This document shows positions 38,796 through 45,971 of a DNA stretch of 64,000 bases, in pieces. The notes beneath the pieces are model-generated. The model saw only the letters and a list, made by a program, of their open reading frames with translations, was not told where the DNA came from and searched no databases. The first letter of the stretch is position 1. Each line of letters opens with the position of its first letter. The stretch comes from Pseudomonas abieticivorans (GTDB lineage Bacteria; Pseudomonadota; Gammaproteobacteria; Pseudomonadales; Pseudomonadaceae), in the NCBI RefSeq assembly GCF_023509015.1, contig NZ_CP094975.1:4209501-4273500 (forward strand). Reading direction: 5' to 3'. The translations under genes were made by a program, and so were the position numbers.

Positions 38796-40694
38796 ATGGT
38801 TCAGGCAAGTAGTCAGGCAGGCGCCGGTCATTCAGCGGTCAAACCGATCGGAATGCTCGTGGCAGCCGTCGGGGTCGTCTACGGCGATATCGGCACCAGC
38901 CCGTTGTATACCCTCAAGGAGGTGTTTACTGGCGGTTATGGTATCCAAGTCAACCATGATGGGGTGTTGGGCATTCTCTCGCTGATCTTCTGGTCGCTCA
39001 TCTGGGTGGTCTCGATCAAGTACATGCTGTTCGTGCTGCGCGCCGATAACCAGGGCGAGGGCGGCATCATGGCCCTGACGGCGCTGGCTCGCCGGGCGGC
39101 GGCGCCGTACCCGCGCTTGAGCGCCGCCCTGGTGGTGTGCGGGCTGATCGGTGCTGCGCTGTTTTATGGCGACAGCATGATCACGCCGGCGGTCTCGGTG
39201 CTGTCGGCCATCGAGGGCCTGGAACTGGCGTTCGACGGCATCAGCCACTGGGTCGTGCCGCTGGCGCTGATCGTGTTGGTGGGCCTGTTTTTGATCCAGC
39301 GCCACGGCACGGCCAGTATCGGCAAGCTGTTTGGCCCGGTGATGGTGCTCTGGTTCGTGGTGCTGGGGGTGCTGGGCGCCTACGGGATTTCCCAGCAGCC
39401 GGAAGTGATCAACGCACTGAACCCGATGTGGGGCGTGCGCTTCTTCGTCAGCCACGTGGGCATTGCCATTGCCGTGCTCGGCGCCGTGGTACTGGCGTTG
39501 ACCGGTGCCGAGGCGCTGTACGCCGACATGGGTCACTTCGGCCGCAAGCCCATTGCCCGCGCCTGGTTCATCCTGGTGCTGCCGGCCTTGGTGCTGAACT
39601 ACTTCGGCCAGGGCGCATTGATCCTTGCCGACCCGGAAGCGGCCCGCAACCCGTTCTACCTGCTGGCGCCGAACTGGGCGTTGCTGCCGTTGATCGGCTT
39701 GTCCACCGTGGCCACGGTGATTGCCTCTCAGGCGGTAATTTCGGGGGCGTTCTCGCTGACCCAACAGGCGATCCAGTTGGGCTACATCCCACGCATGCAC
39801 ATCCAGCACACCTCCAGTGATGAGCAAGGCCAGATCTACATCGGCGCCGTGAACTGGACCTTGATGTGTGGCGTCATCCTGCTGGTGCTGGGCTTCGAGT
39901 CTTCCGGTGCCCTGGCCTCGGCCTACGGCGTGGCCGTGACCGGCACCATGCTGATGACCACCTTCCTGGTGGCCGCTGTGATGCTGCTGTCGTGGAAGTG
40001 GCCGCCGATCTTCGCGGTGCCGGTAATGACCATCTGCCTGCTGGTGGACGGCCTGTTCTTCGCCGCCAACGTGCCCAAGATCATCCAGGGTGGCGCCTTC
40101 CCGGTGCTGGCCGGTACCGTGCTGTTCATCCTGATGACCACTTGGAAGCGCGGTAAACAGCTGTTGGTCGACCGCCTGGATGAAGGCGGCCTGCCGCTGC
40201 CGATCTTCATCAGCAGCATCCGCGTGCAACCCCCGCACCGCGTGCAGGGTACCGCGGTGTTCCTCACGGCCCGCCCAGACGCCGTGCCCCATGCGTTGTT
40301 GCACAACCTGCTGCATAACCAGGTGCTGCATGAGCAGGTGGTATTGCTGACCGTGGTCAACGAAGACGACCCACGGGTGCCCAAAGAGCGGCGCTTTGAG
40401 GTCGAGTCCTACGGCGAAGGCTTCTTCCGGGTGATTTTGCACTACGGCTTCATGGATGAACCGGACGTACCGGGCGCGCTCAAGTTGTGCCACCTGGACG
40501 ACCTGGATTTCAGCCCGATGCGCACCACCTACTTCCTCAGCCGCGAAACGGTGATCCCGTCCAAGCTGGTGGGCATGGCGCGTTGGCGCGAGGCGTTGTT
40601 CGCGTTCATGTTGAAGAATGCCAACGGCAATTTGCGCTTCTTCAAGCTGCCGGTTAACCGGGTGATCGAGTTGGGTACGCAGGTGGAGATGTAA
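38796..40694 (+). CDS. kup: Low-affinity potassium transporter Kup
   Basis: Kup imports K+, probably with protons. The ATG at 38796 has AGGAG six bases upstream and gives 632 aa. About twelve transmembrane helices occupy residues 15-440, followed by a cytoplasmic C-terminal domain. The family N-terminus [19 protein letters not shown] and [21 protein letters not shown] segment ([16 protein letters not shown]) are present, as is [14 protein letters not shown]. It is a single gene, divergent from rimO across about 220 bp. Confidence 0.96.
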   Translation: MVQASSQAGAGHSAVKPIGMLVAAVGVVYGDIGTSPLYTLKEVFTGGYGIQVNHDGVLGILSLIFWSLIWVVSIKYMLFVLRADNQGEGGIMALTALARRAAAPYPRLSAALVVCGLIGAALFYGDSMITPAVSVLSAIEGLELAFDGISHWVVPLALIVLVGLFLIQRHGTASIGKLFGPVMVLWFVVLGVLGAYGISQQPEVINALNPMWGVRFFVSHVGIAIAVLGAVVLALTGAEALYADMGHFGRKPIARAWFILVLPALVLNYFGQGALILADPEAARNPFYLLAPNWALLPLIGLSTVATVIASQAVISGAFSLTQQAIQLGYIPRMHIQHTSSDEQGQIYIGAVNWTLMCGVILLVLGFESSGALASAYGVAVTGTMLMTTFLVAAVMLLSWKWPPIFAVPVMTICLLVDGLFFAANVPKIIQGGAFPVLAGTVLFILMTTWKRGKQLLVDRLDEGGLPLPIFISSIRVQPPHRVQGTAVFLTARPDAVPHALLHNLLHNQVLHEQVVLLTVVNEDDPRVPKERRFEVESYGEGFFRVILHYGFMDEPDVPGALKLCHLDDLDFSPMRTTYFLSRETVIPSKLVGMARWREALFAFMLKNANGNLRFFKLPVNRVIELGTQVEM

Positions 40695-40712
40695 GGGCCT
40701 GGTCTTTGAGCT

Positions 40713-40755
40713 AAAAAACGCCGCCGTGTATTCGATACACCGCGGCGTTTTTTTT
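40713..40755 (+). terminator. kup terminator
   Basis: ACGCCGC (40718-40724) and GCGGCGT (40742-40748), with inner stem GTGTA/TACAC and one C-C mismatch, are followed by eight T. An A-run on the left makes it potentially bidirectional. Confidence 0.88.
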
Positions 40756-40774
40756 TCGCGGATGAATCCGCGAA
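40755..40774. repeat. Single REP-like palindrome
   Basis: TTCGCGGATGAATCCGCGAA directly follows the kup terminator and marks the left edge of the low-GC region. Confidence 0.7.
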
Positions 40775-40823
40775 GCAAGCACCTCGGTCTACCTCACATG
40801 CCAAGCCGCTTCACGCAGCCTCC

Positions 40824-40885
40824 AAGCCATGCACACAAGGTTGGCAACACCAACCAGAGGCCATGGCCTGTAAGGTCGTGTTATC
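40824..40885 (+). repeat. Left copy of a direct repeat flanking the low-GC segment
   Basis: This stretch contains GCACACAAG, CAACACCAACC, AGGCCATGG and CTGTAAGGTCG in the same order and orientation as 41815-41931. About 75-80% of aligned bases match by eye. It has no coding sense. Confidence 0.65.
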
Positions 40886-41169
40886 GATCAGGCGTGTTTG
40901 TTTTTATATCTGTGCAATAAATGAGTGTGTTTTTAATTTTTCCTGAGAGATTTAGTTGAAAGTATTTTATTTATTTCGAACTGGTATTTTTGTCAGTTGA
41001 CAATGGTTGTGCTGGTTTCATACTAAAGGTGTCAGGCACTTTGTTTTTTCTTGTGGTGCTCTCTTCGCATGGTGGTGTTTCATTACGTGGGGGGAGGAGT
41101 GCTTGCTTGTCGGGTGTGCTGATAAACTTTTCACACGAGAACGTTGGTTCAATAATAAAGGTGGCTGTC
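40886..41169. other. Low-GC stretch without a recognised gene
   Basis: Composition drops sharply compared with both sides: runs such as TTTTTAATTTTTCCTGAGAG and AGTATTTTATTTATTTCGAA occur. A frame is open from 40990 into the following ORF, but its first 60 codons are unlike a signal peptide or any domain I know. This stretch probably holds the promoter and leader of the orphan ORF. Confidence 0.5.
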
Positions 41170-41520
41170 ATGGTGATGAATACAAGTCGTGGAATATACG
41201 ATAGTAAAACATTTAAGTGGGAAGCTGATCCTTCGCTAAGTTCCGCCTTTGGGCTCGTGCTCTCAAATGCGAACGATGCAACGGGATTTGTCAAAGTAGT
41301 ATTTACTATGCCGGATAAGTCGTATGAGGAGGACGGCCATTATCACTTTGAAAATAGTGTAGGGCCAGGCTGTTCTGCGAGTTTTTTTGTACGAGACGAT
41401 GACGTTCGTGATGTGTCCGTGATAATTAATACTGATACGAATTTTTCAATTCTTGAGGCTGTGTTGACCGTTAATGAAAAGGGTAGTGGATTGGCCATTT
41501 ACCGAGGGCGATGGTATTGA
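41170..41520 (+). CDS. Orphan low-GC hypothetical protein (about 116 aa)
   Basis: The preferred start is the ATG at 41170, with AAAGG eight bases upstream; 41176 and the longer frame from 40990 (176 aa) are alternatives. The product is soluble, acidic, without signal peptide or transmembrane segments, and looks beta-rich (FVKVVFTMPDKSYEEDGHYH, then VSVIINTDTNFSILEAVLTV). Cys occurs once. I recognise no family. Codon use (many A/T third positions, AAT, ATA, TTT) differs clearly from neighbouring genes, suggesting horizontal acquisition. The remote possibility of a small lectin- or immunity-like beta protein is only a guess from composition. Confidence 0.55.
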   Translation: MVMNTSRGIYDSKTFKWEADPSLSSAFGLVLSNANDATGFVKVVFTMPDKSYEEDGHYHFENSVGPGCSASFFVRDDDVRDVSVIINTDTNFSILEAVLTVNEKGSGLAIYRGRWY

Positions 41521-41689
41521 AAAAAAGCTCGTATTGATGTGAGTGCGTTGAGGCTTTCCTGATATCACCTATTAAAAGATGTTGCGCCGCACCTGCAAGG
41601 TGCGGTGTATTTTTCTGTGGCTCAAATTAAAGTTTGTCTAAAGCACTTGGTTACGGGGCTTCGCACCAGCCTAGGCATCATTTTATTTC

Positions 41690-41715
41690 TGTGGTAGCAG
41701 ATTTATTCGCGGATC
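41690..41715. repeat. Degenerate REP remnant
   Basis: TGTGGTAGCAGATTTATTCG followed by CGGATC resembles the local REP with several changes. It lies just inside the right-hand direct repeat. Confidence 0.5.
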
Positions 41716-41814
41716 AGCCACCGCGCTCTATCTCATTGACCGCGACCTGAAACCCACCGTAGGCATTTTCCTGGTCGGACGCAGTGCCGCTCTATATTGC
41801 TGCCACCCGCCCCT

Positions 41815-41931
41815 TAAGCCAGGCACACAAGTCTGACAACACCAACCCCACAGGCCATGGAATGTGGGAGCAGGCAAGCCTGCTCCCAAATGGGTTGCAA
41901 CGCGCCATGGTCTGTCAGGTCGAGTTGTCAG
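41815..41931 (+). repeat. Right copy of the flanking direct repeat, interrupted by a REP palindrome
   Basis: It carries the same ordered blocks as 40824-40885 (GCACACAAG, CAACACCAACC, AGGCCATGG), then about 45 extra bases, then CTGTCAGGTCG. The extra bases hold a perfect palindrome and end in a second GCCATGG, so they look like an insertion into the repeat. Confidence 0.65.
41865..41888. repeat. Second-type REP palindrome (TGGGAGCAGGC class)
   Basis: TGGGAGCAGGC and GCCTGCTCCCA form perfect 11-bp arms around AA. This is the other common fluorescens-group REP class, different from the GCGGATTTATCCGC type. Confidence 0.8.
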
Positions 41932-42016
41932 CCTTGTGTGCTCGACTCTGGATAAGGGGCAATGAGTCTTTGTACCGGCCTTCAGTAGCCGCCACAAGGT
42001 GCGCTACGATGCGCCC

Positions 42017-42949
42017 ATGAACCTCGACACTCGCATCAAATTCCGCCACCTGCTGTGCTTTCTCGAAATTGCCCGCCAAGGCAGCTTCGCCAAGGCTGCC
42101 GATGCCGTTTCAATCAGCCAGCCGGCTATTTCCAAAACCCTGAAGGAGCTGGAAGACCTGCTTGAAACGCGCCTGTTCGAGCGCGGCAAGAGTGGCGTGG
42201 AGCTGACCCCGGCCGGTATACGCTTCATGCGCTATGCCGGGCCGTGCGTGCAGGCATTGCGCGACGGTGTGAGCACCCTGCGCACCGAGGAGCATGAGCC
42301 ACCGCAGGTGAAGATCGGCATCCTCTCTACTGTAGAGAGCCTGTTGATGCCCGAGGTGATCGGCCTGTTGCACCAGCGCCACGCGGCGTTGGTGGTGAGC
42401 GTGGCCACCGGGCCCAGCGCCTTCCTGTTGTCGCAGTTGCACGTGGGCGAGCTGGACCTGGTGATCGGGCGCATGACCGACAGCCCGCAAATCCAGGGCT
42501 TGCTGTTCGAGCATCTGTACAGCGAGTCGATGACCCTGGTAGTGCGCCCTGATCACCCGTTGCTGATGCTGCAACCCACCGACCGGGCGCAGATCAGTGG
42601 CTACCCCTTGGTGGTGCCGAGCGCCGGCACCACCATCCGCAAGCACGCCGACAGCCTATTCGTACAGTGTGCGATCGTACCGTCGGCGCAGCGGGTAGAG
42701 ACCCTGTCGCCCACCTTGAGCCGGCGCTACGTGCTCAGCAGTGACGCCATCTGGGTGGCGCCGCGTGATGCCGTGCTGCTGGAAATCAGCCGTGGCGAAC
42801 TGGCCGAACTGGACCTGGGTGTGCGCGAGCCGGGCGGTTCGGTGGGTATTTGCAGCAATGCGGCGATGGCCTTGCCGTTGCCGGCGCAATGGATGTGCGA
42901 GGTATTGCGCGAAGTTGCGCTACGCTATCGGCAAGTCAGTCATCCCTGA
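42017..42949 (+). CDS. LysR-family regulator resembling PcaQ
   Basis: The ATG at 42017 gives 310 aa. The HTH region IKFRHLLCFLEIARQGSFAK and SISQPAISKTLKELEDLLET, with RGKSGVELTPAG, is close to PcaQ, the activator of protocatechuate degradation in the LysR family. No pca gene is near: the neighbours are the low-GC segment and an FKBP gene. The resemblance is to the subfamily; its real targets cannot be told here. Confidence 0.75.
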   Translation: MNLDTRIKFRHLLCFLEIARQGSFAKAADAVSISQPAISKTLKELEDLLETRLFERGKSGVELTPAGIRFMRYAGPCVQALRDGVSTLRTEEHEPPQVKIGILSTVESLLMPEVIGLLHQRHAALVVSVATGPSAFLLSQLHVGELDLVIGRMTDSPQIQGLLFEHLYSESMTLVVRPDHPLLMLQPTDRAQISGYPLVVPSAGTTIRKHADSLFVQCAIVPSAQRVETLSPTLSRRYVLSSDAIWVAPRDAVLLEISRGELAELDLGVREPGGSVGICSNAAMALPLPAQWMCEVLREVALRYRQVSHP

Positions 42950-43173
42950 CGTCAACGGGCAGCTTGTGGGATTGGTCTGTCAGTTTTTTCCTAGATGTTT
43001 GTAAGGTATTTGTCAGGATGATGGCATTTTTGCTCCCGGCGGGAAGAAACCTATAGCTGACGTGAACTTATCTACATTTTCCAGCTCCTATGCCGGTAGC
43101 CACTGGTCGTGGCCGCCTGATAAGCTCGCGGCTTTACTCGATTGCCCATTTGGCGCATGAACAAGGAAATAGC

Positions 43174-43926
43174 ATGAAACAGCATCGGTTGGCGGCGGCG
43201 GTTGCCTTGGTCACTCTGGTCCTCGCGGGTTGCGACGCGCAGACCAGCGTAGAGCTGAAAACCCCGGCGCAAAAAGCTTCCTACGGTATCGGCCTGAACA
43301 TGGGCAAGAGCCTGGCACAGGAAGGCATGGACGACCTGGACTCCAAGGCTGTAGCACAAGGCATCGAAGATGCCGTTGGCAAAAAGCCTCAGAAGCTCAA
43401 GGACGACGAATTGGTCGAGGCCTTCGCCGCGCTGCAAAAGCGTGCTGAAGAGCGCATGACCAAAATGAATGCCGAAGCTGAAACGGCTGGCAAGAAGTTC
43501 CTTGAGGAAAACGGCAAGAAGGAAGGCGTGGTCACCACCGCTTCCGGCCTGCAGTACCAGATCGTCAAGAAAGCCGATGGCCCACAGCCTAAGCCGACTG
43601 ACGTGGTCACCGTTCATTACGAAGGCAAGCTGATCGACGGCAAGGTCTTCGACAGCTCCATCGAGCGCGGTAGCCCGATTGACCTGCCAGTGAGCGGTGT
43701 GATCCCAGGTTGGGTCGAAGGCCTGCAACTGATGCACGTGGGCGAGAAGGTCAAGCTGTTCATCCCGGCTGACCTGGCATACGGCGCGCAAAGCCCAAGC
43801 CCGACCATCCCGGCGAACTCGGTACTGGTCTTTGACCTGGAACTGTTGGCCATCAAGGACCCGGCAAAAGCTGACGCCGAGCCTGCGGCCCCGGCAGCCG
43901 ACGACGACAAGGCTGCGGCCAAGTAA
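43174..43926 (+). CDS. FKBP-type peptidyl-prolyl isomerase lipoprotein (Mip/FkpA-like)
   Basis: The ATG at 43174 with AAGGAA upstream gives 250 aa. A signal peptide ends in a lipobox (VLAGCDA), so the protein should be a periplasm-facing lipoprotein. An N-terminal helical dimerisation domain (KASYGIGLNMGKSLAQ onward, residues 32-115) precedes the C-terminal FKBP domain with VTVHYEGKLIDGKVFDSS, the VIPGWVEGLQLMHVGEK segment and LAYGAQ. An Ala/Lys/Asp-rich tail closes it. It acts as a proline isomerase and chaperone for envelope proteins. Confidence 0.93.
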   Translation: MKQHRLAAAVALVTLVLAGCDAQTSVELKTPAQKASYGIGLNMGKSLAQEGMDDLDSKAVAQGIEDAVGKKPQKLKDDELVEAFAALQKRAEERMTKMNAEAETAGKKFLEENGKKEGVVTTASGLQYQIVKKADGPQPKPTDVVTVHYEGKLIDGKVFDSSIERGSPIDLPVSGVIPGWVEGLQLMHVGEKVKLFIPADLAYGAQSPSPTIPANSVLVFDLELLAIKDPAKADAEPAAPAADDDKAAAK

Positions 43927-43948
43927 GTCGACGCCCTGCTGCACCCGA

Positions 43949-43973
43949 ACGCCCCGTCTCGACGGGGCGTTTT
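43949..43973 (+). terminator. Terminator of the FKBP gene
   Basis: ACGCCCCGTC (43949-43958) pairs perfectly with GACGGGGCGT (43961-43970), followed by TTT. Confidence 0.85.
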
Positions 43974-44083
43974 CATTGGTGCATTCGATGAAACAATTTT
44001 CATCGAACTGGCAGCGCACAGGGCAGTCATACCTGCACATGGGCTGATCTAGCCGCAAACGCTTGCCCGGTCAACGATATTTT

Positions 44084-44110
44084 GCGTTTTTTAATGTGTG
44101 TAAAAAACGC
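44084..44110. other. Perfect 10-bp inverted repeat
   Basis: GCGTTTTTTA (44084-44093) and TAAAAAACGC (44101-44110) are perfect inverted copies around ATGTGTG. It lies in a 300-bp gene-free region 66 bp before the DnaA-box palindrome. It could be a bidirectional terminator or part of a regulatory array. Confidence 0.5.
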
Positions 44111-44170
44111 CCGATCTAAGCCAACCCCTTGTAAAACGGGGCTTTCAGGCTGCGCAAGCAGCTCTGTTCA

Positions 44171-44203
44171 CAAGGTTATCCACAATATCTGTGGATAACC
44201 TTG
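44171..44203. promoter_or_regulatory. Palindrome of two consensus DnaA boxes
   Basis: A perfect 14-bp inverted repeat, with CAAGGTTATCCACA as its left arm, surrounds a 5-bp spacer. Each arm contains the exact DnaA box TTATCCACA (44176-44184 and, inverted, 44190-44198). A weaker box-like CTGTTCACA lies at 44164-44172. It sits 25 bp upstream of the YkvA-like gene, so it may regulate that gene or bind DnaA for replication control. The rest of the gene-free region 43974-44170 holds only the inverted repeat above and a CCCC/GGGG stem. Confidence 0.7.
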
Positions 44204-44227
44204 CCTGCCTGTCCTCTCGGAGACCCT

Positions 44228-44680
44228 ATGAAAGCACCTTGGAGTTACGTCCGCTTCCTGCCACTGGCCGAACGCCTGTTGGCACGCGGCCGATTGCCCG
44301 CGCTGATTTTTGCCGTGGCCCGCAAGGGCAGGGGCGAGGGCAGCCGCCTGGGCAAGCTCAAAGACGATGTGAAACTGCTGCAGGCGCTCTGCGTGGCCTA
44401 TTGGCGCGGTGAGTACCGGGCCATTAGCCCGCGGGCGCTGCTGTCCATCGTGGCGGGCTTGATGTACTTTGTTAGCCCCATCGACGCCATTCCTGACTGG
44501 ATACCGGGCATCGGCATGCTCGACGACATCGCGGTGCTGGCGTGGGTGATGAGCACTCTGGAATCGGAACTGAACGCCTTCCGCGCCTGGCGCAGTGCCC
44601 TGGCCCCGGAAAAGCTGCGGGTGGTGGAACGCCTGCCGGCCAGCCCCAAGGCCTTGACGCTGGAACATCACAAGGACTGA
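44228..44680 (+). CDS. DUF1232 (YkvA-like) small membrane protein
   Basis: The ATG at 44228 gives 150 aa. The DUF1232 core is evident: ISPRALLSIVAGLMYFVSPI, then DAIPDWIPGIGMLDD, with one or two hydrophobic helices (residues about 70-88 and 97-112). The family is widespread and of unknown function. The gene begins 25 bp after a double DnaA-box palindrome. Confidence 0.85.
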   Translation: MKAPWSYVRFLPLAERLLARGRLPALIFAVARKGRGEGSRLGKLKDDVKLLQALCVAYWRGEYRAISPRALLSIVAGLMYFVSPIDAIPDWIPGIGMLDDIAVLAWVMSTLESELNAFRAWRSALAPEKLRVVERLPASPKALTLEHHKD

Positions 44681-44746
44681 AAGCGTCAATTGTATGAGCA
44701 TTGAAATACTCCGCGCCCGCAAACCCCTGCGACTGTTACTATATTT

Positions 44747-44784
44747 GGCATAAGGAATATGCCGACAGATTACTTAGAGTAATC
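44747..44784. promoter_or_regulatory. Two inverted repeats upstream of the XRE gene (candidate operators)
   Basis: GGCATA-AGGAA-TATGCC (44747-44763) and GATTACT-TAG-AGTAATC (44768-44784) are perfect palindromes lying 17-54 bp before the ATG of an HTH gene. Autoregulation by that protein is the likely role. Confidence 0.55.
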
Positions 44785-44800
44785 CTACATGGGGGTTGTC

Positions 44801-45142
44801 ATGGGTGTTCAGGTCATCAGCCGCGATGGCAAGCCGGAGTATGCGGTGTTGCCGTGGGACCAGTATCAAGCACTGCTGGCTGCTGCAGGCGCGCCGCAGG
44901 CCACTGTCGAGCCGCAAGTAGCCGCCAATGCCAATGCCGAAGCCGCTTCGCCAGTGGGCTTCGACCAGCTCAAGCCGCTGCGCGAAGCCAAGGGCCTGGC
45001 CCTGGAGGCGTTGGCCCGCACGGTGGGCATCAGCCCCTCGTACCTGGCCATGATCGAAAGTGGCGAGCGGGTACCGGACGCGGCCATCCGACGAAGCCTG
45101 GCCTGGGAACTGGGGGTTCCCGGCTGGGAAGAACCGTCATGA
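44801..45142 (+). CDS. XRE-family helix-turn-helix protein, antitoxin-like N-terminus
   Basis: The ATG at 44801 gives 113 aa. The first 25 residues (VQVISRDGKPEYAVLPWDQY) resemble the dimerising N-terminus of Phd/RelB-like antitoxins. An Ala-rich linker follows, then a Cro/C1-type HTH (KPLREAKGLALEALARTVG, then ISPSYLAMIESGERVP). The stop overlaps the start of the next gene (ATGA), and two palindromes precede the gene. It is likely a repressor of its own operon; whether it is an antitoxin is not established. Confidence 0.82.
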   Translation: MGVQVISRDGKPEYAVLPWDQYQALLAAAGAPQATVEPQVAANANAEAASPVGFDQLKPLREAKGLALEALARTVGISPSYLAMIESGERVPDAAIRRSLAWELGVPGWEEPS

Positions 45143-45510
45143 GCGTGCGTATCAGTCGCCAGCAATGGGATGGGCTGCTGAGCGAATTGGATCATGCCCG
45201 CCGCCAGCGCCACCTGTTGACCTACCGCGCGCTGTTAGAGCGCCTGGAGTTCCCGACCCCGGCCATGCAAACCCTGACCGCCGCCCTGGAGCACTTGGCG
45301 GCTTTGGATGCCCGTGCCGAGCAGCCCCTGCGCAGTTCGCTGGTGATCAGTCAGGGGGCCAGCCGTTTGCCGCGCCCGGGCTTCTTCGAGTGCGTGGAGC
45401 GCCTGGGGCGTTTCTCCGGGCCCTCCGATGGAGTAGCCGCCGCCTCCTGGCACGCCTCGGAAGTGGTGCGGGTATTCGAATACGCCTACCCCGAGGAGTG
45501 TGCGTCGTGA
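45139..45510 (+). CDS. Hypothetical protein, middle gene of XRE operon
   Basis: The ATG at 45139 overlaps the XRE stop by four bases and gives 123 aa. The protein is helical, without signal peptide or membrane segment: SRQQWDGLLSELDHARRQRH at the start, a central Leu/Ala-rich part, and a C-terminal LPRPGFFECVERLGRFSGPS and SWHASEVVRVFEYAYPEE. I do not recognise a family. Tight coupling to an HTH protein upstream and a Sel1-type protein downstream (GTGA overlap) suggests the three work together. Confidence 0.75.
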   Translation: MSVRISRQQWDGLLSELDHARRQRHLLTYRALLERLEFPTPAMQTLTAALEHLAALDARAEQPLRSSLVISQGASRLPRPGFFECVERLGRFSGPSDGVAAASWHASEVVRVFEYAYPEECAS

Positions 45511-45971
45511 AGCCATGGCTCTGGCGGCTGCGCGCCAGGGTCAGCTATTGGGTGGCACGGCAACTGTTTGGCTGGCCCTGGTTCGTCAAGCAACCGCAGG
45601 GTTGGCACTGGCTTGAAGGCCAGTTCGCTCGCATGGCGGCCTTGGGCGATGTTCAGGCGCAAAGCTTTTACGGGCATATCCTGGCCTTTCGCGGCGTGGG
45701 CATCGGGGCCCGCGAGGAGGGGGGGCGGCTGTTACGCCTGGCCGCCGAAGCCGGCGACGCCAAGGCCGCCTATCAACTGGGGGTGATGTGCCTGGCAGGC
45801 ACGGCCAGTATCGCCCCGGACGCAGTGGCCAGCGTGCACTGGTGGACCTTGGCACTGAACGCGGGCCACCCCATGGCCGCGCTCAAGCTTGCGCAGCTGT
45901 ACCGCCAGGGTGGCCCGGGCCTTGCGCCGGATCCGCAAGCGGCACAGCGCTATGAGCAAGGTCGGCACTGA
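45507..45971 (+). CDS. Sel1-like repeat protein
   Basis: The GTG at 45507 overlaps the upstream stop (GTGA) and gives 154 aa. At least two Sel1/TPR-like units are seen: GGRLLRLAAEAGDAKAAYQL (about residues 72-91) and VHWWTLALNAGHPMAALKLA (about 113-132), the helical repeats used for protein-protein contacts. There is no signal peptide; the basic, Trp-rich N-terminus (WLWRLRARVSYWVARQLFGW) may be amphipathic. Its last 89 bp overlap the convergent EAL-GGDEF gene. Confidence 0.8.
   Translation: MKPWLWRLRARVSYWVARQLFGWPWFVKQPQGWHWLEGQFARMAALGDVQAQSFYGHILAFRGVGIGAREEGGRLLRLAAEAGDAKAAYQLGVMCLAGTASIAPDAVASVHWWTLALNAGHPMAALKLAQLYRQGGPGLAPDPQAAQRYEQGRH

Noticed and set aside
40713..40774. tRNA-like or attachment-site structure at the left edge of the low-GC segment
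   Set aside because: The structure is a kup terminator followed by a REP palindrome; no tRNA fold or integrase gene is present.
44171..44203. Chromosomal replication origin
   Set aside because: Only two strong DnaA boxes are present, without a box cluster or an AT-rich unwinding region, and dnaA, dnaN, rpmH and gidA are absent nearby.
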